Below are positions 36,482 to 48,482 of a stretch of 64,000 bases of DNA, piece after piece. Origin of the DNA: Siphlonurus alternatus (Eukaryota; Arthropoda; Insecta; Ephemeroptera; Siphlonuridae). The notes beneath the pieces are model-generated. The model saw only the letters and a program-made list of their open reading frames with translations, had not been told where the DNA came from and made no database searches. The stretch is from NCBI GenBank assembly GCA_949825025.1, contig OX463784.1, positions 19,400,761 to 19,464,760 of the forward strand, written 5' to 3'. Each line of letters begins with the position of its first letter. Position 1 is the first letter of the stretch. The translations under genes were made by a program, and so were the position numbers.

Positions 36482-36750
36482 GGTAAGGTAACACGCCTAA
36501 TGTTAAAAAATTTTATATATGAAATTTATGAAAAGTAAATAAAATTTTCTCTACATTCCCTATCAGCAGCTAAAATATTAGGTATAACTCAAAAACTAGG
36601 GCCTCAAATTTGTGTAACTGATATTTTATCACCTAATAGGGGATAACATTTTAAATCTTTTCATTATCACAGTGTGTGAGATTTTTTCTTAACATTGGGC
36701 AAAGAATTAATATCTAGATATTAATTCTTTGCATTGGGCGTGTTAACTTT
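36482..36750. mobile_element. Family J foldback, copy 2
   Basis: It starts GGTAAGGTAACACGCCTAAT, which is the mirror of the right end of copy 1. It shares TCTACATTCC, TATCAGCAGCTAAAATATTA and mirrored GTGATAAAATATCAGT. Near its right end is a perfect 34-bp palindrome flanked by a repeated ATTGGGC. Confidence 0.72.
36699..36732. repeat. Perfect 34-bp palindrome
   Basis: GCAAAGAATTAATATCT followed immediately by its exact reverse complement, centred on CTAG. It is flanked by ATTGG(GC) on the left and ATTGGGCG on the right, within family J copy 2. Confidence 0.95.
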
Positions 36751-37953
36751 CATTTAAGAATCGCCCATCGTTCAATTAAATATCAATTTGAACAGAGTAA
36801 CAAAAGTGCTAAATGGCTTGTTAGAAATGTGTATTCATATTTAACTGAAACTCAAGTAAATTAATGGTGCTCCAAATGTTCAAACCTATAGACAGTTAAC
36901 ATTTTAAATTCCAAAGTTGTTACCAAATTTTCGGTATATTATTTATAAACAAAAAATCTCGTTTAGTACTTCAGTGGCTCATTTGAGATCTGTCTAAATA
37001 ACCCTAGCTTATTTTAAATATGAAATTAGATTATGACAATTTTATATAACATTTTTTAAAACAAAATAAATACAGAAATATTAATGTAAATATATTTTTT
37101 CTCTAGCTTGAGGCTAGGTTAATGAAATGAAAATAGCAGACAGGAGATTCAAATGTCTGGTTTGGATGTACAATGTTTTTGTATTATAACATAGATCAAA
37201 GGACAAACCGGATTATGTAACACAATATAATGTATATAAACATCATATTATACTTTCATCTCGTCTATAGTGTGTATAAAATATATGTATCATAATGATT
37301 GGGAAAAACAATTAATATACACAGTAAATATTTTGTAGGTATTTGTTGTTGATACATTAGTATTAGGGAGTTTTCAATTAATTTCTTTACACTTTTATAC
37401 CTGTCTCAGGTTTCAGTTTTAAAGTTCTTAAATACAGTACCTTATATGATTGAATTAAGTTTTGTGTATAAAAGAAGTACAAAAATATAGAATAAAGAAT
37501 ATTTTTGTGTGTAGGAATTTATATTATATAAAATTTCAAACATAAAAAATGAATATAATCAAACGATATTTATTTTATTATTATACTTCCCTTATTAAGT
37601 ACTGCATAATTTTAAATAATAAGTCACATTTAAAATTATAATTTGACCTCTTTCAAGGACCTCCCCCCCCCCTTTCTTTTATTCTTTTTTTATCATGTTG
37701 TTACAGCTATACAGAAAAAGAGCATAACTGAAATAAAAGGGATGCGTCAAAGTTTTAAATGTTATAATAGAAGAATTTTAATAGTATTATATAATGTTAA
37801 TTATTAAATATAACTGATATAACTTCTTAAAATGTGTAAACGAAACATTCGAAATTGGTTCAGCAACATTATAATTATATTATATGTTTATGTTATAAAA
37901 AGGCAATATATTGTGAATTTACACAGAGAAATAGCACTTTCTATAAGACGAAT

Positions 37954-37989
<36 letters not shown>

Positions 37990-38238
37990 AGTTCAGTTAT
38001 TTAAAGCAACGTTACAACGTTCATGTTATTTTTTTTATGAACAAACAACTATATAATATGATATTTATGCAAAAATTTAACACGCCAGCATTAAAAAAGG
38101 ATTAAGTCTCAACGGTTTGCAACATAATTTTAATTAATACAATTGCACAATTCATAATTCAAAGTTCTTACATGCAAAAAAAAAAAAAAAAATCATGCTG
38201 CCCAATTTATTTTCATAATTTTGTGTGAAGTATATTTC
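36751..38238. other. Intergenic, AT-rich
   Basis: Only a poly(A) run and a C9 tract near 37665 stand out. Confidence 0.55.
37959..37987 (+). repeat. Poly(A) run
   Basis: About 29 consecutive A. No SINE or LINE body is recognisable upstream. Confidence 0.9.
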
Positions 38239-38345
38239 AGGGTTCCGGACCGGACCGTTTCAGACCGGTCATGACCGCAAAAAACCGCTCATTTTGCTTG
38301 ACCGGTCACGACCGGTCCATAAATGACCGTCGATTCTCGACCGCG
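38239..38345. repeat. Cluster of ACCGGTC/GACCG motifs
   Basis: It starts CAGGGTTCCGGACCGGACCG and repeats ACCGGTC, GACCG and their complements at least eight times in about 100 bp. Clustered short subterminal motifs and a CAGGG start are typical of hAT elements. The other end was not found. Confidence 0.5.
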
Positions 38346-38707
38346 ACAATATTTATTGTACAATAGTTGGTCATGCTAAAACTATTAAGTGTACACAAAA
38401 TGTAATTTTTAACAATATTATACTTATTTAAATTTACAGTGTACAAAGCTCGTGTAAATTTGAATAGTTTTCATGTATTATTACACTTGTCTGCATTCAA
38501 ACAAACAAGTAAATTTCATACATTATTATAATAACTAAATTATCATATTACATTGTTTATGTTGTACGTTGTTGTGTGAATTGATTGTATTATTATAAAA
38601 TATTATAATATTATATCCGTCCCTTTTATGTTTAACATTGAAATACTAGACATAAAGTGTAAAATGTTTCAATTAGTAGAATTTGATTGTTCAATATTAA
38701 TGACAAA

Positions 38708-38900
38708 GGGGGTCTTCACAAAGCACTTTAGCCCAACTACAGACATGATTTTTATCACGGTTTAAATCAACTACTAAATAACATGGTGCTAAACTAGGGG
38801 CTAAAAATGTGAGCTAAATTGGCACTATCTGTTTAACATTGCATCGATTTAGCCCACATTTTTTAGTTATAAGTTAAGTCACTAGTTTAGCACCGTGTTT
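38708..38900. repeat. Inverted-repeat segment with TCTTCACAAAGC start
   Basis: It begins GGGGGTCTTCACAAAGC, like the element at 35361, but no matching right end is found. An inner inverted repeat pairs CATGGTGCTAAACTAG (about 38781) with CTAGTTTAGCACCGTG (about 38882). Probably a decayed relative. Confidence 0.45.
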
Positions 38901-38926
38901 TGATACTCAAAAATAGCAGGGCCTAA

Positions 38927-39136
38927 GGGGGGTCGCAGACAGACTTCGCATCGCATGGTATGGTATCGTATGACTTCGTATGATAAAAATTTAGAACCGG
39001 TTCTAAATGAAAAACTTACGATGCCATACCATACGATACCATACGAAGCTGTGTGCGCGCGCATACCTGATCGCATAGTTTCTAATTTTTTTTTATCATA
39101 CGCTGCGAAATTATGCGATTCTGTCTGCGACTAGCC
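38927..39136. mobile_element. TAA-flanked element with TCGCAGACAGA ends
   Basis: GGGGGGTCGCAGACAGACT on the left and the reverse complement of GGCTAGTCGCAGACAGAAT on the right, with TAA at 38924-38926 and 39137-39139. Inner mirrored repeats include CCATACCATACGATACC. Its architecture is like family B but the sequence differs. Confidence 0.8.
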
Positions 39137-40303
39137 TAATTTAAGAAATTAGTTGTAGTAAATACGAAGTAAAATATATTGTGTTTATGCTTATGGTCTA
39201 CACTTGCAGTCATATTCATTTAGGTTATGGTCAAAGATGCTCGAAAATATTCAACTCGTGATGGGCCAATTAGATCCTTCGTTGCAAACAGTAAACCAAT
39301 GACAGAGGACTTTACAAATACGACGAAAACCTAATTAAATGTGGCGCGCAGTTTAAACAATGTTGATTTCTAAGACAGCAAAATGTTGGAAGAGTTGTTT
39401 ACTTCTTTTTCAAAGAAATATCATATTTACATATTGGAATTTTGGAAAACAAGATGTTCAATTAAAATAAATAAAAAACAAAAACATGTTTTCCCCATCA
39501 TTAAATTCCACGTAAATACATTAGTAATCACAGAAAACAAATATCAATAATTAATTACAAACATGACATGAAAGTTGTTTTGACTGGTAATTTTTTGTGC
39601 TTTCTGTTTCAATATTTATAACAAAAAACTTTAATTTCGTAATTTGATTGAGATGTATTCAATATTTGAAAGGTAAAAGAATCTAAAAGAATTGAGACGC
39701 AATGTGTCGTATTTGATAAATTTTAGAACATCAAGGAACTTAAGGAATCTGTAGTTCATCCATCCCCCGATGGTGGTATTGACTTTGCATTTCTTGTCAA
39801 TAAGACTGGGACTCATCAAATACTAGATTGTTAAAATGAGCACCATCAGTCCAGAATTATGTGACAACACTGTTGGATCTCATATAAGGTGACTGCTATC
39901 ACGCCAGCCGACACAGAGCCGAATTCAGGCTGTTTAGGGCAAAATGTCCGAGAATTAGGGCTAGAATTGTGTGCAAAATTATTTTAACAAAACTTATCTC
40001 GACTGACATGTGGCATGATGTCACGCCAGTCGATATCAGAACGATTTTTCACAGATCAGTCCATTCTGAAACAGGTGAAATGAATCATTTGGCCTGAATC
40101 GCCCCTAAGTCATACATCATGAATGCTATATCGTCAATGCTAAGAGATAAAAATAAGATTTGGTGTCAGCTGGCGTGTTGGCATGCTTTGTTGAAATAAC
40201 TTGCACACAAATCTAGACCGAATTCTCGGAAATTTTGTCCTAACTGGCCTAAATTCAGCCCTAACTTCACATCCCATATCGGCTATATATAGTGTGACAG
40301 CAA

Positions 40304-40948
40304 TGGACAATTTGCATGACATTTTTTTATTACAAAAATGGATAGAGGGTACCAAATTATGCTACTCTGAATTTTTTCAGATTTTTTTGTAAGCGGGAAC
40401 TATTTTTAAACAATTATTGAATGTCAGTTTTATGACGTCACGGGCGTTTAGCGCCTATCCTTTTCTTAAGGACAGTCACCTCGTGACGTCATAAAATTGA
40501 CTTTCAATAATTTTTTAAAAATAGTTCCCCGTCTCTAAAAAATCTGAAAAAATTCAGAGTAGCATAACTTTGCACCCTCTATCCATTTCTGCAATAAAAA
40601 AATGTCATGCAAATGGACAACATACATGAAAAAATTTTATTGCATAAATGAATAGAGGGTACCAAATTATGCTACTCTGAATTCTTTCAGATTTTTTTGA
40701 GACCCAGAACTATTTTTAAATAATTATTGAAAGTGCGGCCACGCCCCCTGGAGGCGTCAATAGGCGTCCAGTCTCCATCCTTTTTATTAAGGCTGCAGTG
40801 GTGCCAACTGAAATCACAGGACTTTCAATAATTATTTAAAAATAGTTCCGGGTTTCAAAAATATCTGAAAAAATTCAGAGTAGCATAATTTGGTACCATC
40901 TATTCATTTCTGTAGTAAATTTTTTTCATGTATGTTGTCCATTGTCCA
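40304..40948 (-). mobile_element. Family A palindromic element, copy 8 (A2), interrupted by copy 9
   Basis: The left end is TGGACAATTTGCATGACA. The right arm runs to ATGTCATGCAAA at 40613, is interrupted by copy 9 (40614-40941), and its last seven bases TTGTCCA follow at 40942-40948. Removing copy 9 gives an end identical to the right end of copy 3 and complementary to its own left end. Outer flanks are CAA and TTA. It sits in the right terminus of element L. Confidence 0.92.
40614..40941 (-). mobile_element. Family A palindromic element, copy 9 (subfamily A3), nested in copy 8
   Basis: Ends are TGGACAACATACATG and its reverse complement. The inner arm reads GGTACCAAATTATGCTACTC, where A1 has GGTGCAAAGTTATGC. 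The core is diverged (GGAGGCGTCAATAGGCGTCC) and the CRE-like site is lost. It is inserted between AAA and TTG of copy 8 with no duplicated base. Confidence 0.92.
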
Positions 40949-41740
40949 TTATAAGGTGCCTCTTCTATGTAACCTCCTCCGATTTTACCTGCATCATTAC
41001 CGTAATAATAGACAACGTTGCCGGTCAGTACTATATTGGTGTCTACTCTGACTCTCATGCACGTCAAGTGTCCCAGTATTATTGATCATAACTGTACAAT
41101 GTTCCAATATTTTTGTCTAAGACTGTACATATAGTTTCCATTTGCAACCAACCTGCGATATATCTAATATTGTTTTTTTATACTGGAGTGAATATGACAG
41201 CAGGACAGTAATATGAAATAGTATTTATTGTAAACTGTCTGTGTTTTATATAATAACGCTTGGGGGTTTAGTAAAACATGTATCAAATTACGTATGTTTA
41301 AACTTATTATTATATTTTACCTATGATGTTTCTAGTTATTCTTTGTGTAACAATAATATGATTGCTTTTGTTAGAATAAATAAGTGTTATTTCAATTTAA
41401 TTTACATAAATATTTAATATAGTGTTGTCATAATACGGTTTCATTTGTGTATGCCTAGCTATGAAATTATATTTTATATAAAATAGCAAGAACAATGTTA
41501 TTCTCGTTAAACTTAATTGTATTTTACAGTTTTTGTTTTATTTTCAAGGTAACCCAAACATGAGCTCAATACATGGTGAGCTACACAGAAAACTTAGCAG
41601 GCAAAACCAAAAGTAGCTAGGGAAAATATTATGTATATGGTATTCCCTGTCGAAAGGAAATAAAAAAATAAAATGAAGATTAATTTCATCAGATCGGAGT
41701 CATAGAATATCTATGTAAGAAGAAATCAAATCAATTTTAA

Positions 41741-41870
41741 AAACTCAAGAATGTTCTAAAACTTAATTACTTTTATGGTTGGAGCTGATTCAAAGGGGTG
41801 ACGGTTTTCTTACAACAGCTCCATTTCCGATTTCCATCCACAAGATATCATGTTAAACTTCTACCTCGAG
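41741..41870 (+). repeat. Dispersed repeat, copy 1 (mate at 63543-63657)
   Basis: Shares GAATGTTCTAAAACTTAATT, TTTTCTTACAACAGCTCCAT and a TTAAACTT segment in the same order as the copy in SEC13 intron 2. Confidence 0.65.
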
Positions 41871-42124
41871 AATTTTTACAAAACTGAAAAGATATAGAAT
41901 TAATATACAACAAATATTGATGGTGAGTTCAAAGTCCACTGTGAATCTTTTTAAATATAAAAAATCAACATTTAAATTCAAAATCGGAAGAATTTGCAAG
42001 TAATTAAAATATAAACTATTAATTTCCTTATGTAATTCATTAAAAAATAGGAGATTGTTTTATTTTTTTTTATTTTTGCGTCGAAGAAAATTCTCCTATT
42101 TTATCTCTTCCAAATCCAAATTAC

Positions 42125-42151
42125 AAAAAAAAAAAAAAAAAAAAAAAAAAA
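42125..42151 (+). repeat. Poly(A) run
   Basis: About 27 consecutive A with no recognisable retroelement body upstream. Confidence 0.9.
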
Positions 42152-43063
42152 TGGGGTAATGGCATGCAATTCAAATTTATTTTCCACACTTTACACTTAC
42201 TAACATTTTTAAGGAAATTATGAGCGTAAATTTAAAAGTCTAGTAAATCTATGAAAATAAATAGCCTATACTTACAATTATTAAATAAATAAAAAGAGTA
42301 AAATTCAAACTATTTTATAAATTTCTTTTTCATATCAATGATCATTTTGATGTAGGTTACAATAGTTTTTGTATAAAAAAACAAGAGTCTTATAAAGTTA
42401 AATACTTTTATTGCAAAGTAAACATAAGAAGTTAATTCCTATTTTATTATTTTGACAAGTTATTGTTTAACTTGATATGATAGTTATAGTACTGATAAAA
42501 CAACGTTGTGTATATCGTTCAAAATTACAAATCCCTCGGATCGGCAAAATATCATGCCTCTATACTTCCATTTCACGCTGTCATTGGGGTGTTATTCTGG
42601 TTATTCAGTACAGTTAAATTGTTATAAAATCCCTCCCGGAAATACCTGTAAAATCAATAATTTTTTACTATATTTTACTCTTCTAATTTTAAAGATACCT
42701 CATGATCTGAATTTTAGTAGTTATATAAATTATAATAGTTAAAATTCCTTGTAATGTCCTCAACTTCCGGTTTTAATTTTAATATTATTGAACTATATCA
42801 CGTTCACGTTACTCTCCCTTTTCAGTAGTAATTACTTTGAGTAAATACAAATAATTGAAATTAATAATAAAGTTTTTATCACAATGTTAATGGTAAAAGT
42901 TTTTATGATTTCTAGAAAATATTACTTTCTCTTTGTTCATTCAATTTTTAATTAATTAAAATAAATTTAATTGGAAAAAGGAATGTATATTTATAATGTT
43001 AAAAAAACAACAACCATTTGTTGTTTTTAAACCAATAAAAACAATAAAGCAATAAAGCAAATT

Positions 43064-43449
43064 TCTATTCTATTCTATTCTATTCTATTCTATTCTATTC
43101 TATTCTATTCTATTCTATTCTATTCTATTCTATTCTATTCTATTCTATTCTATTCTATTCTATTCTATTCTATTCTATTCTATTCTATTCTATTCTATTC
43201 TATTCTATTCTATTCTATTCTATTCTATTCTATTCTATTCTATTCTATTCTATTCTATTCTATTCTATTCTATTCTATTCTATTCTATTCTATTCTATTC
43301 TATTCTATTCTATTCTATTCTATTCTATTCTATTCTATTCTATTCTATTCTATTCTATTCTATTCTATTCTATTCTATTCTATTCTATTCTATTCTATTC
43401 TATTCTATTCTATTCTATTCTATTCTATTCTATTCTATTCTATTCTATT
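43064..43449 (+). repeat. (TTCTA)n pentanucleotide array, about 386 bp
   Basis: About 77 uninterrupted copies of TTCTA, preceded by AATAAAGCAATAAAGCAAA. I see no interruption at all. Confidence 0.98.
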
Positions 43450-44205
43450 TGTTACAAAAATATTACAATTTATAATAATATTTTATTTATATAATTTGAA
43501 TTTCTTTTTAAATGTTTTGTATTAATTAAAACAAATTGTTATTAAATATGAACTGTACAGTAAATAATGTAATATGCGTTTTAGTCTGTAATTTTTTGTG
43601 GCGTGTTAAATACTTAGCAGGAATAAATAAATATTATTTTATTATGTAAAGTAGAAATAAGAAAAAGAAACTTGGCCTTTGAAATGCCAATATATTACAC
43701 ATTTTAACAATGGTATTTTTTTTTATATATTTTAAATAAGGTTTATTTGATTGTATATCTGTAAAATATTTATCCATAATAGATTAAATGGTTACAAGAA
43801 AAACGAAATCTATTTTTATTTGGTCCAGAGCTAATCTATTGTAATCTTCCTGATCTTATAAAAAAATTCGACTTTACTGTATATTAGTTAGCAATTTCCG
43901 TCCAAAAGTTAATTGACTTTATACTTATTTATTTTTTTTATGCAATTAAGTAAAGAAGAGCAATTATACAATAAAAATGACTTCCTTGTTCTAGATTAAT
44001 AATATTATAATGGTAAAATAATGTTTGTTCAATATAATTAAATGATAAATCTATATTAACTAAGAATATTGTGTTTATGTTTTTTAAACTATAAAAATTG
44101 TAAACACTATGTACCTCAAGGTGCTTTATGTTTCATAAAAAAAAATACAAAATACATAATATTCATCCTACTAAATTATGTGCGAATATTATAATTGTTT
44201 TGCAA

Positions 44206-44529
44206 TGGAGTATTGACCTCAAAATTTTTTATTGCAGAAATGGATAGAGCGTGCAAAGTTATGCTACCCTGATTTTTTTTCAGATTTTTTTGAGTCCGGG
44301 AAGTATTTTTAAAAAATTATTGAAAGTCCTTTTTGTGACGTCACGCGGCGGCAAGTCCTATCTTTTTCTTAAGGAGCGGCGTCTCGTGACGTCACAAAAG
44401 GAACTTTCAATAATATTTTAAAAATAGATCCCGGGCTCTAAAAAATCTGAAAAAAATCAGGGTAGCATAACTTTGCACGCTCTATCTATTTCTACTACTA
44501 AATTACTAAAAATTGAGGTCAATGCTCCA
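44206..44529 (-). mobile_element. Family A palindromic element, copy 10 (A1)
   Basis: Ends are TGGAGTATTGACCTCAA and the reverse complement of TGGAGCATTGACCTCAA. Arms and core match copy 2. Flanks are CAA and TTA. An 11-12 bp direct repeat (ATTGTTTTGCAA) lies just outside the left end and two bases outside the right end. This could be an old target duplication or a pre-existing repeat. Confidence 0.9.
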
Positions 44530-45655
44530 TTATTGTTTTGCAATTAAGCAGAATCAACTAACTGCATGCATTGAGCTGGTCGACATTATATTTTGGATTC
44601 AGTATGTAACTTCTTGTTCTTATAAGTATCGTCATTAATTTTTATTTATGCGCATTTTAAAAGTTATTAATTAACACTTAAGGTATTTACTTTTTGGTAT
44701 ATGGTCTTAAATGTTTACTTAATAACATTTTAATATTAAATTTCTTAGAACTTTTAATATTATAAAATTTTGAATTTATATAGAAAGTTATATACACAAG
44801 TAAAATATCTAAACGTCAGAGTTTATTTAAGCGTATATATTATGTCAAATAACTACCACTACTATCTTATTTTATATATATTAAATGTTACAAACATCAA
44901 AAGATTTAAGTACGCAAGACTACACGAATGTTATTAAGGCTACCGATGCGAAGTGGTCAAAGCCAACAAACTGCCTTACCATCTTGTCACCCCCCAAGGG
45001 AACCAGAAAGGGAAATTTTGTTCCCTTTTGATCCTTTATATAATATACTGAAAATATTATTACCATTAAGTCACTTATATGAACAATTGTGGTTACCAAA
45101 ATCATGTATAAAATTTTCCCTTTTAGTTCATATATATACTAAAATTTATGTGAAATTATAATTATAAATTATTAATAATTTAAAGTTAATTAATAATTTA
45201 TATTTTACCTTTGTAGAAGTAAAAGTGTGTTATAGTTGTAATTTCTAATAATTATAAATTTATTGAAAAGTAGTTTATGTTCTAGAATTAGTGATAAGTG
45301 CAATATCTGTGTTAATAAATTTATAAAATTAAATAAGGAATTCATGCAATAAATCAACGTGATCATTTTTTGTATGATTTTCGTTGATAATTCCTATACG
45401 TAATTAATCACAATATTTTATAGAAATAATTTCAAAAATCCAGATTATCACACACATTGATATTAAGATAATTAATCTCCTTATAAACGAGATCTGAACA
45501 TAGAATTAAAATTAAGGTGCTTTGTAAAACCTGCATATTTATGTTTTCACTTATATAATATGATTTTGGGATAAATTTTGTACCTCTAAATACTCTACAG
45601 TCAATTCTGTCTTCAGAATTTTGTGTCCTTTTATAAATCATGCTGTAAAAAGCTG

Positions 45656-45775
45656 TGACGTCATGCAACGCATTTCCCTATGCCTGTGTGATAAATATTT
45701 GCATGACTATGACGTCACACCATTTAACAGCATAATTTTTAAGGGTTCTACAGAGCTCAAATTGGAAAATTCATG
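45656..45775 (-). repeat. Dispersed repeat G, copy 1 (TGACGTCATAGTCATGCAAA)
   Basis: On the - strand it shares GTGACGTCATAGTCATGCAA and about 100 bp of weaker flanking similarity with 56176-56282. The ends include two TGACGTCA palindromes 60 bp apart. No terminal structure is resolved. Confidence 0.65.
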
Positions 45776-46237
45776 CATACACAGGTTTTTCATCATTGAC
45801 AAATTATTATTTTCTTAATAAGTTATTTCTATAGTATAAATCCACTAAAAAAATCTACAGGCAACAAATTATTTTGAACAAAACTCCCTAACATTAACAG
45901 ACAGAACATCCACAAAGTATATCCTAAGGATATTTTACTGTCAACTATTTTTAAACTAGACATTTTTTTATGAAAAAAATTAGAACTTTTCATAAAACTT
46001 TTTTCTTTTTCATAAACATTTTTCCTATGATAAAATTTTTCTTTTAAGTATCATTAAATGAAAAAAATATATATTTCTTCACATCAAAAAGAAAATATTT
46101 TCATTCAAATATAATATTTTTTTTAGTAAAAGTAATAACTATCAAAAATTTTCTTTAAAAAAAATGTGACAATTTTTTTTCTTCACTTTTTTACGTAAAA
46201 ATACCACAAGGATGTCGCGGTTGATCACAAACTGCAC

Positions 46238-46239
<2 letters not shown>

Positions 46240-46315
<76 letters not shown>
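46240..46315 (+). repeat. (GA)n microsatellite, about 75 bp
   Basis: An uninterrupted GA run, followed from 46316 to about 46660 by a purine-rich region with scattered GAGAGA clusters. Confidence 0.97.
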
Positions 46316-46318
<3 letters not shown>

Positions 46319-47264
46319 ATCCTAAGGGAAATTCGAGATTCATTTCAGTTGGTAGGATATGTGAGTTTGTGAGCTTTACTGGCTGTTTTCTACATTCAAG
46401 AGAGCAAGAAGAGAGAGTAAAGAGAAGAGAGAGTAGAGAGATAGCACAAAGCTGAAAGAGACATAGCCCTTAGCTATATCTGGCAGTATCCTAGCAAGCT
46501 TTACTTTGCTTGCCGGTTAGATCCACACACGTTATGGTATATAACACGTTATGAACTTTTGTTACAAAAAAAGGAAGAGATAGAAATAGAGTGGATTTAT
46601 AAGTAAAACAAGGAAGGGAGAGAGAGAGAATTTTGAGGAAGGAAGGAGGAAGCAATCCTGAAGGGAAATCGTATTTAATTTATTTACTTAAAGATGACCG
46701 TAACAAATATAATCATTTCTTCCTCATCCTCCCTATTTTTTAACGTCCCACGGTCTTACAATATTCAATACTATTTTTTGTACCTTAAAAATTTATAAAA
46801 TAAATATAAATATTTACTTTCACTGTAAGAAAAACTTCGTTTCAAAATAATATTATTCTTCAATTTCAAATAAAAAGATTGCAAAAACAATGAAATTGTA
46901 AAACGAATATCATTCTCTCTTTTTAATAAATGTGAATTGGAGCATGACTGTTATAAACAATATTAGGGAGCAATTGAAGTAGGAAAATAACCAATGGTCC
47001 CAATAATTCAAAGTTACCATTAGCCTAACTGAATGACAATTAAATCCACGATCATGAATTTTGGATAACTCCTTTGTTAATCGCAGCACTTATTGTCGAT
47101 TGATAACATTTTTATTCAAAGCTATACTTCACATATTTATAATATAATAACCATATAATTATAAAGATATAAACTTTATTTCTTTCGGTATAAAAACTTC
47201 TTAAGCCTTAATAATAATATATATCATATTGATAGAAAGAATACAACCTATGCATGGTTTTAAA

Positions 47265-47340
47265 GTTTTGGTCAGCATTTAATAAAGTATGAATGGGGGA
47301 ACCGTGAAAACCCTGATCAGCAGGATGAGCACCTCTAAAA
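47265..47340 (-). mobile_element. SINE body fragment, reverse orientation
   Basis: On the - strand CATCCTGCTGATCAGGGTTT, TCACGGTTCCCCCATTCATA and AAATGCTGACC align with the shared SINE body. Confidence 0.5.
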
Positions 47341-48362
47341 TATTCTCTGTAAAGTATCTAAAATTATATATTTAAAATATCATAGTGCCACTTTTTATAA
47401 CACTTTTAGTTGTTATTAAATCATCTTCTACTACAGCACAGTTACACAGGTTTTTGTAAACCTTTATTTTACTAAGATTTTTTATGTCATATTATTGACC
47501 TTTAAAATATGATATCATCAAAGGAATAAATTTTTATAATAACAAAGAGAAACACGTACACCTACGAATTTTAACTTTGCTGTATATGTGAACATTGTCA
47601 CGCAGTGCATGGGGGCATAGTGAACCTTTTTGGAAATGGCTTGTCTGGGTTCTCTTGTTACCTCTCTCAAAATTAAAAATGTGCATCTCTTTTTCTCTTA
47701 GAACTGCCAGCAAATAAGACAGGACTGGAGTAAATTTCGTGCTGTTTTGAGGTGTGTGCACGTGCTGTATTAAAAAAATAATATTGCTTTTATATTTTTT
47801 ACTGAAAGTAAAAGTTCAACGTAAAAAAATATATTTTGAGCTACATAATATGACAAAACCAACATCAAAGATTGTTGTTATATAATAAAAAAAGTAACAA
47901 TAAATAATTACAATATACCTAAGGCATTATATTATTATATAAACATGATGAATATTGAAAAATAACATGATATATATTCATCTTATTGAGAGATTATATT
48001 ATATAATAATAACATAAAGCGTAGATAATATTTTACCTATACCTGAATATTTTTAAACAAAAGAGCTGTTTACTTAATATAATTTAGAAGATGATATAAT
48101 GTATGCCTTCAGCTAAAATATGTCAGCTTCGGATTTTCAAATTCTTATAAAATGTTGCATATACTATCGTTGCCTTAGGATGATGAAAATATAATAACAA
48201 ATTTTGTATCATATTATATGTATATAACCTGTGGCAATTTCTATATCCTTTGTAATTTCTAATTTAATATCATACGTATTTTTTAATACATTTTATAAAA
48301 AAAAAAAGGTATAGTAACAATTTAGTTTATAAAGATACCAGATATATCAACGTATTGTATTA

Positions 48363-48482
48363 AGGCCTGTTCGTAAGCCCTGCTTGGTGTACACTTTCTG
48401 AACCCAATCGACCTTATGCACAAGGAAATAAGGTCGATTGGGTGTAGAAAGAGTACACCGAGCAGGGTTTACGAACAGATCT
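48363..48482. mobile_element. Near-perfect 120-bp hairpin element
   Basis: AGGCCTGTTCGTAAGCCCTG...AACCCAATCGACCTTAT is mirrored by ATAAGGTCGATTGGGT...CAGGGTTTACGAACAGATCT. The loop is about 10 bp. Flanks TTA and ATA make a TWA duplication likely but not certain. Confidence 0.8.

Larger units (their letters stand above)
39892..40949. mobile_element. Element L, long-TIR element with 9-bp duplication, interrupted by family A copies 8 and 9
   Basis: The 9-bp sequence TATAAGGTG lies at 39883-39891 and 40950-40958. Ends are ACTGCTATCACG and the mirror ATTGCTGTCACA. The arms mirror over more than 100 bp (CGAGAATTAGGGCTAGAATT against CGAGAATTCGGTCTAGATTT). Removing 40304-40948 leaves about 413 bp. 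A 9-bp duplication plus long terminal repeats points to Mutator-like elements. No coding part is present. Confidence 0.75.
40959..43063. other. Intergenic, AT-rich
   Basis: Holds the dispersed repeat at 41741-41870 and a poly(A) run. Otherwise nothing recognised. Confidence 0.5.
44530..48362. other. Intergenic, AT-rich with purine-rich block
   Basis: Holds repeat G copy 1, the GA microsatellite and its purine-rich 3' flank, and a SINE fragment. Frames of 61-78 codons have no motif and overlap on opposite strands. Confidence 0.5.
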
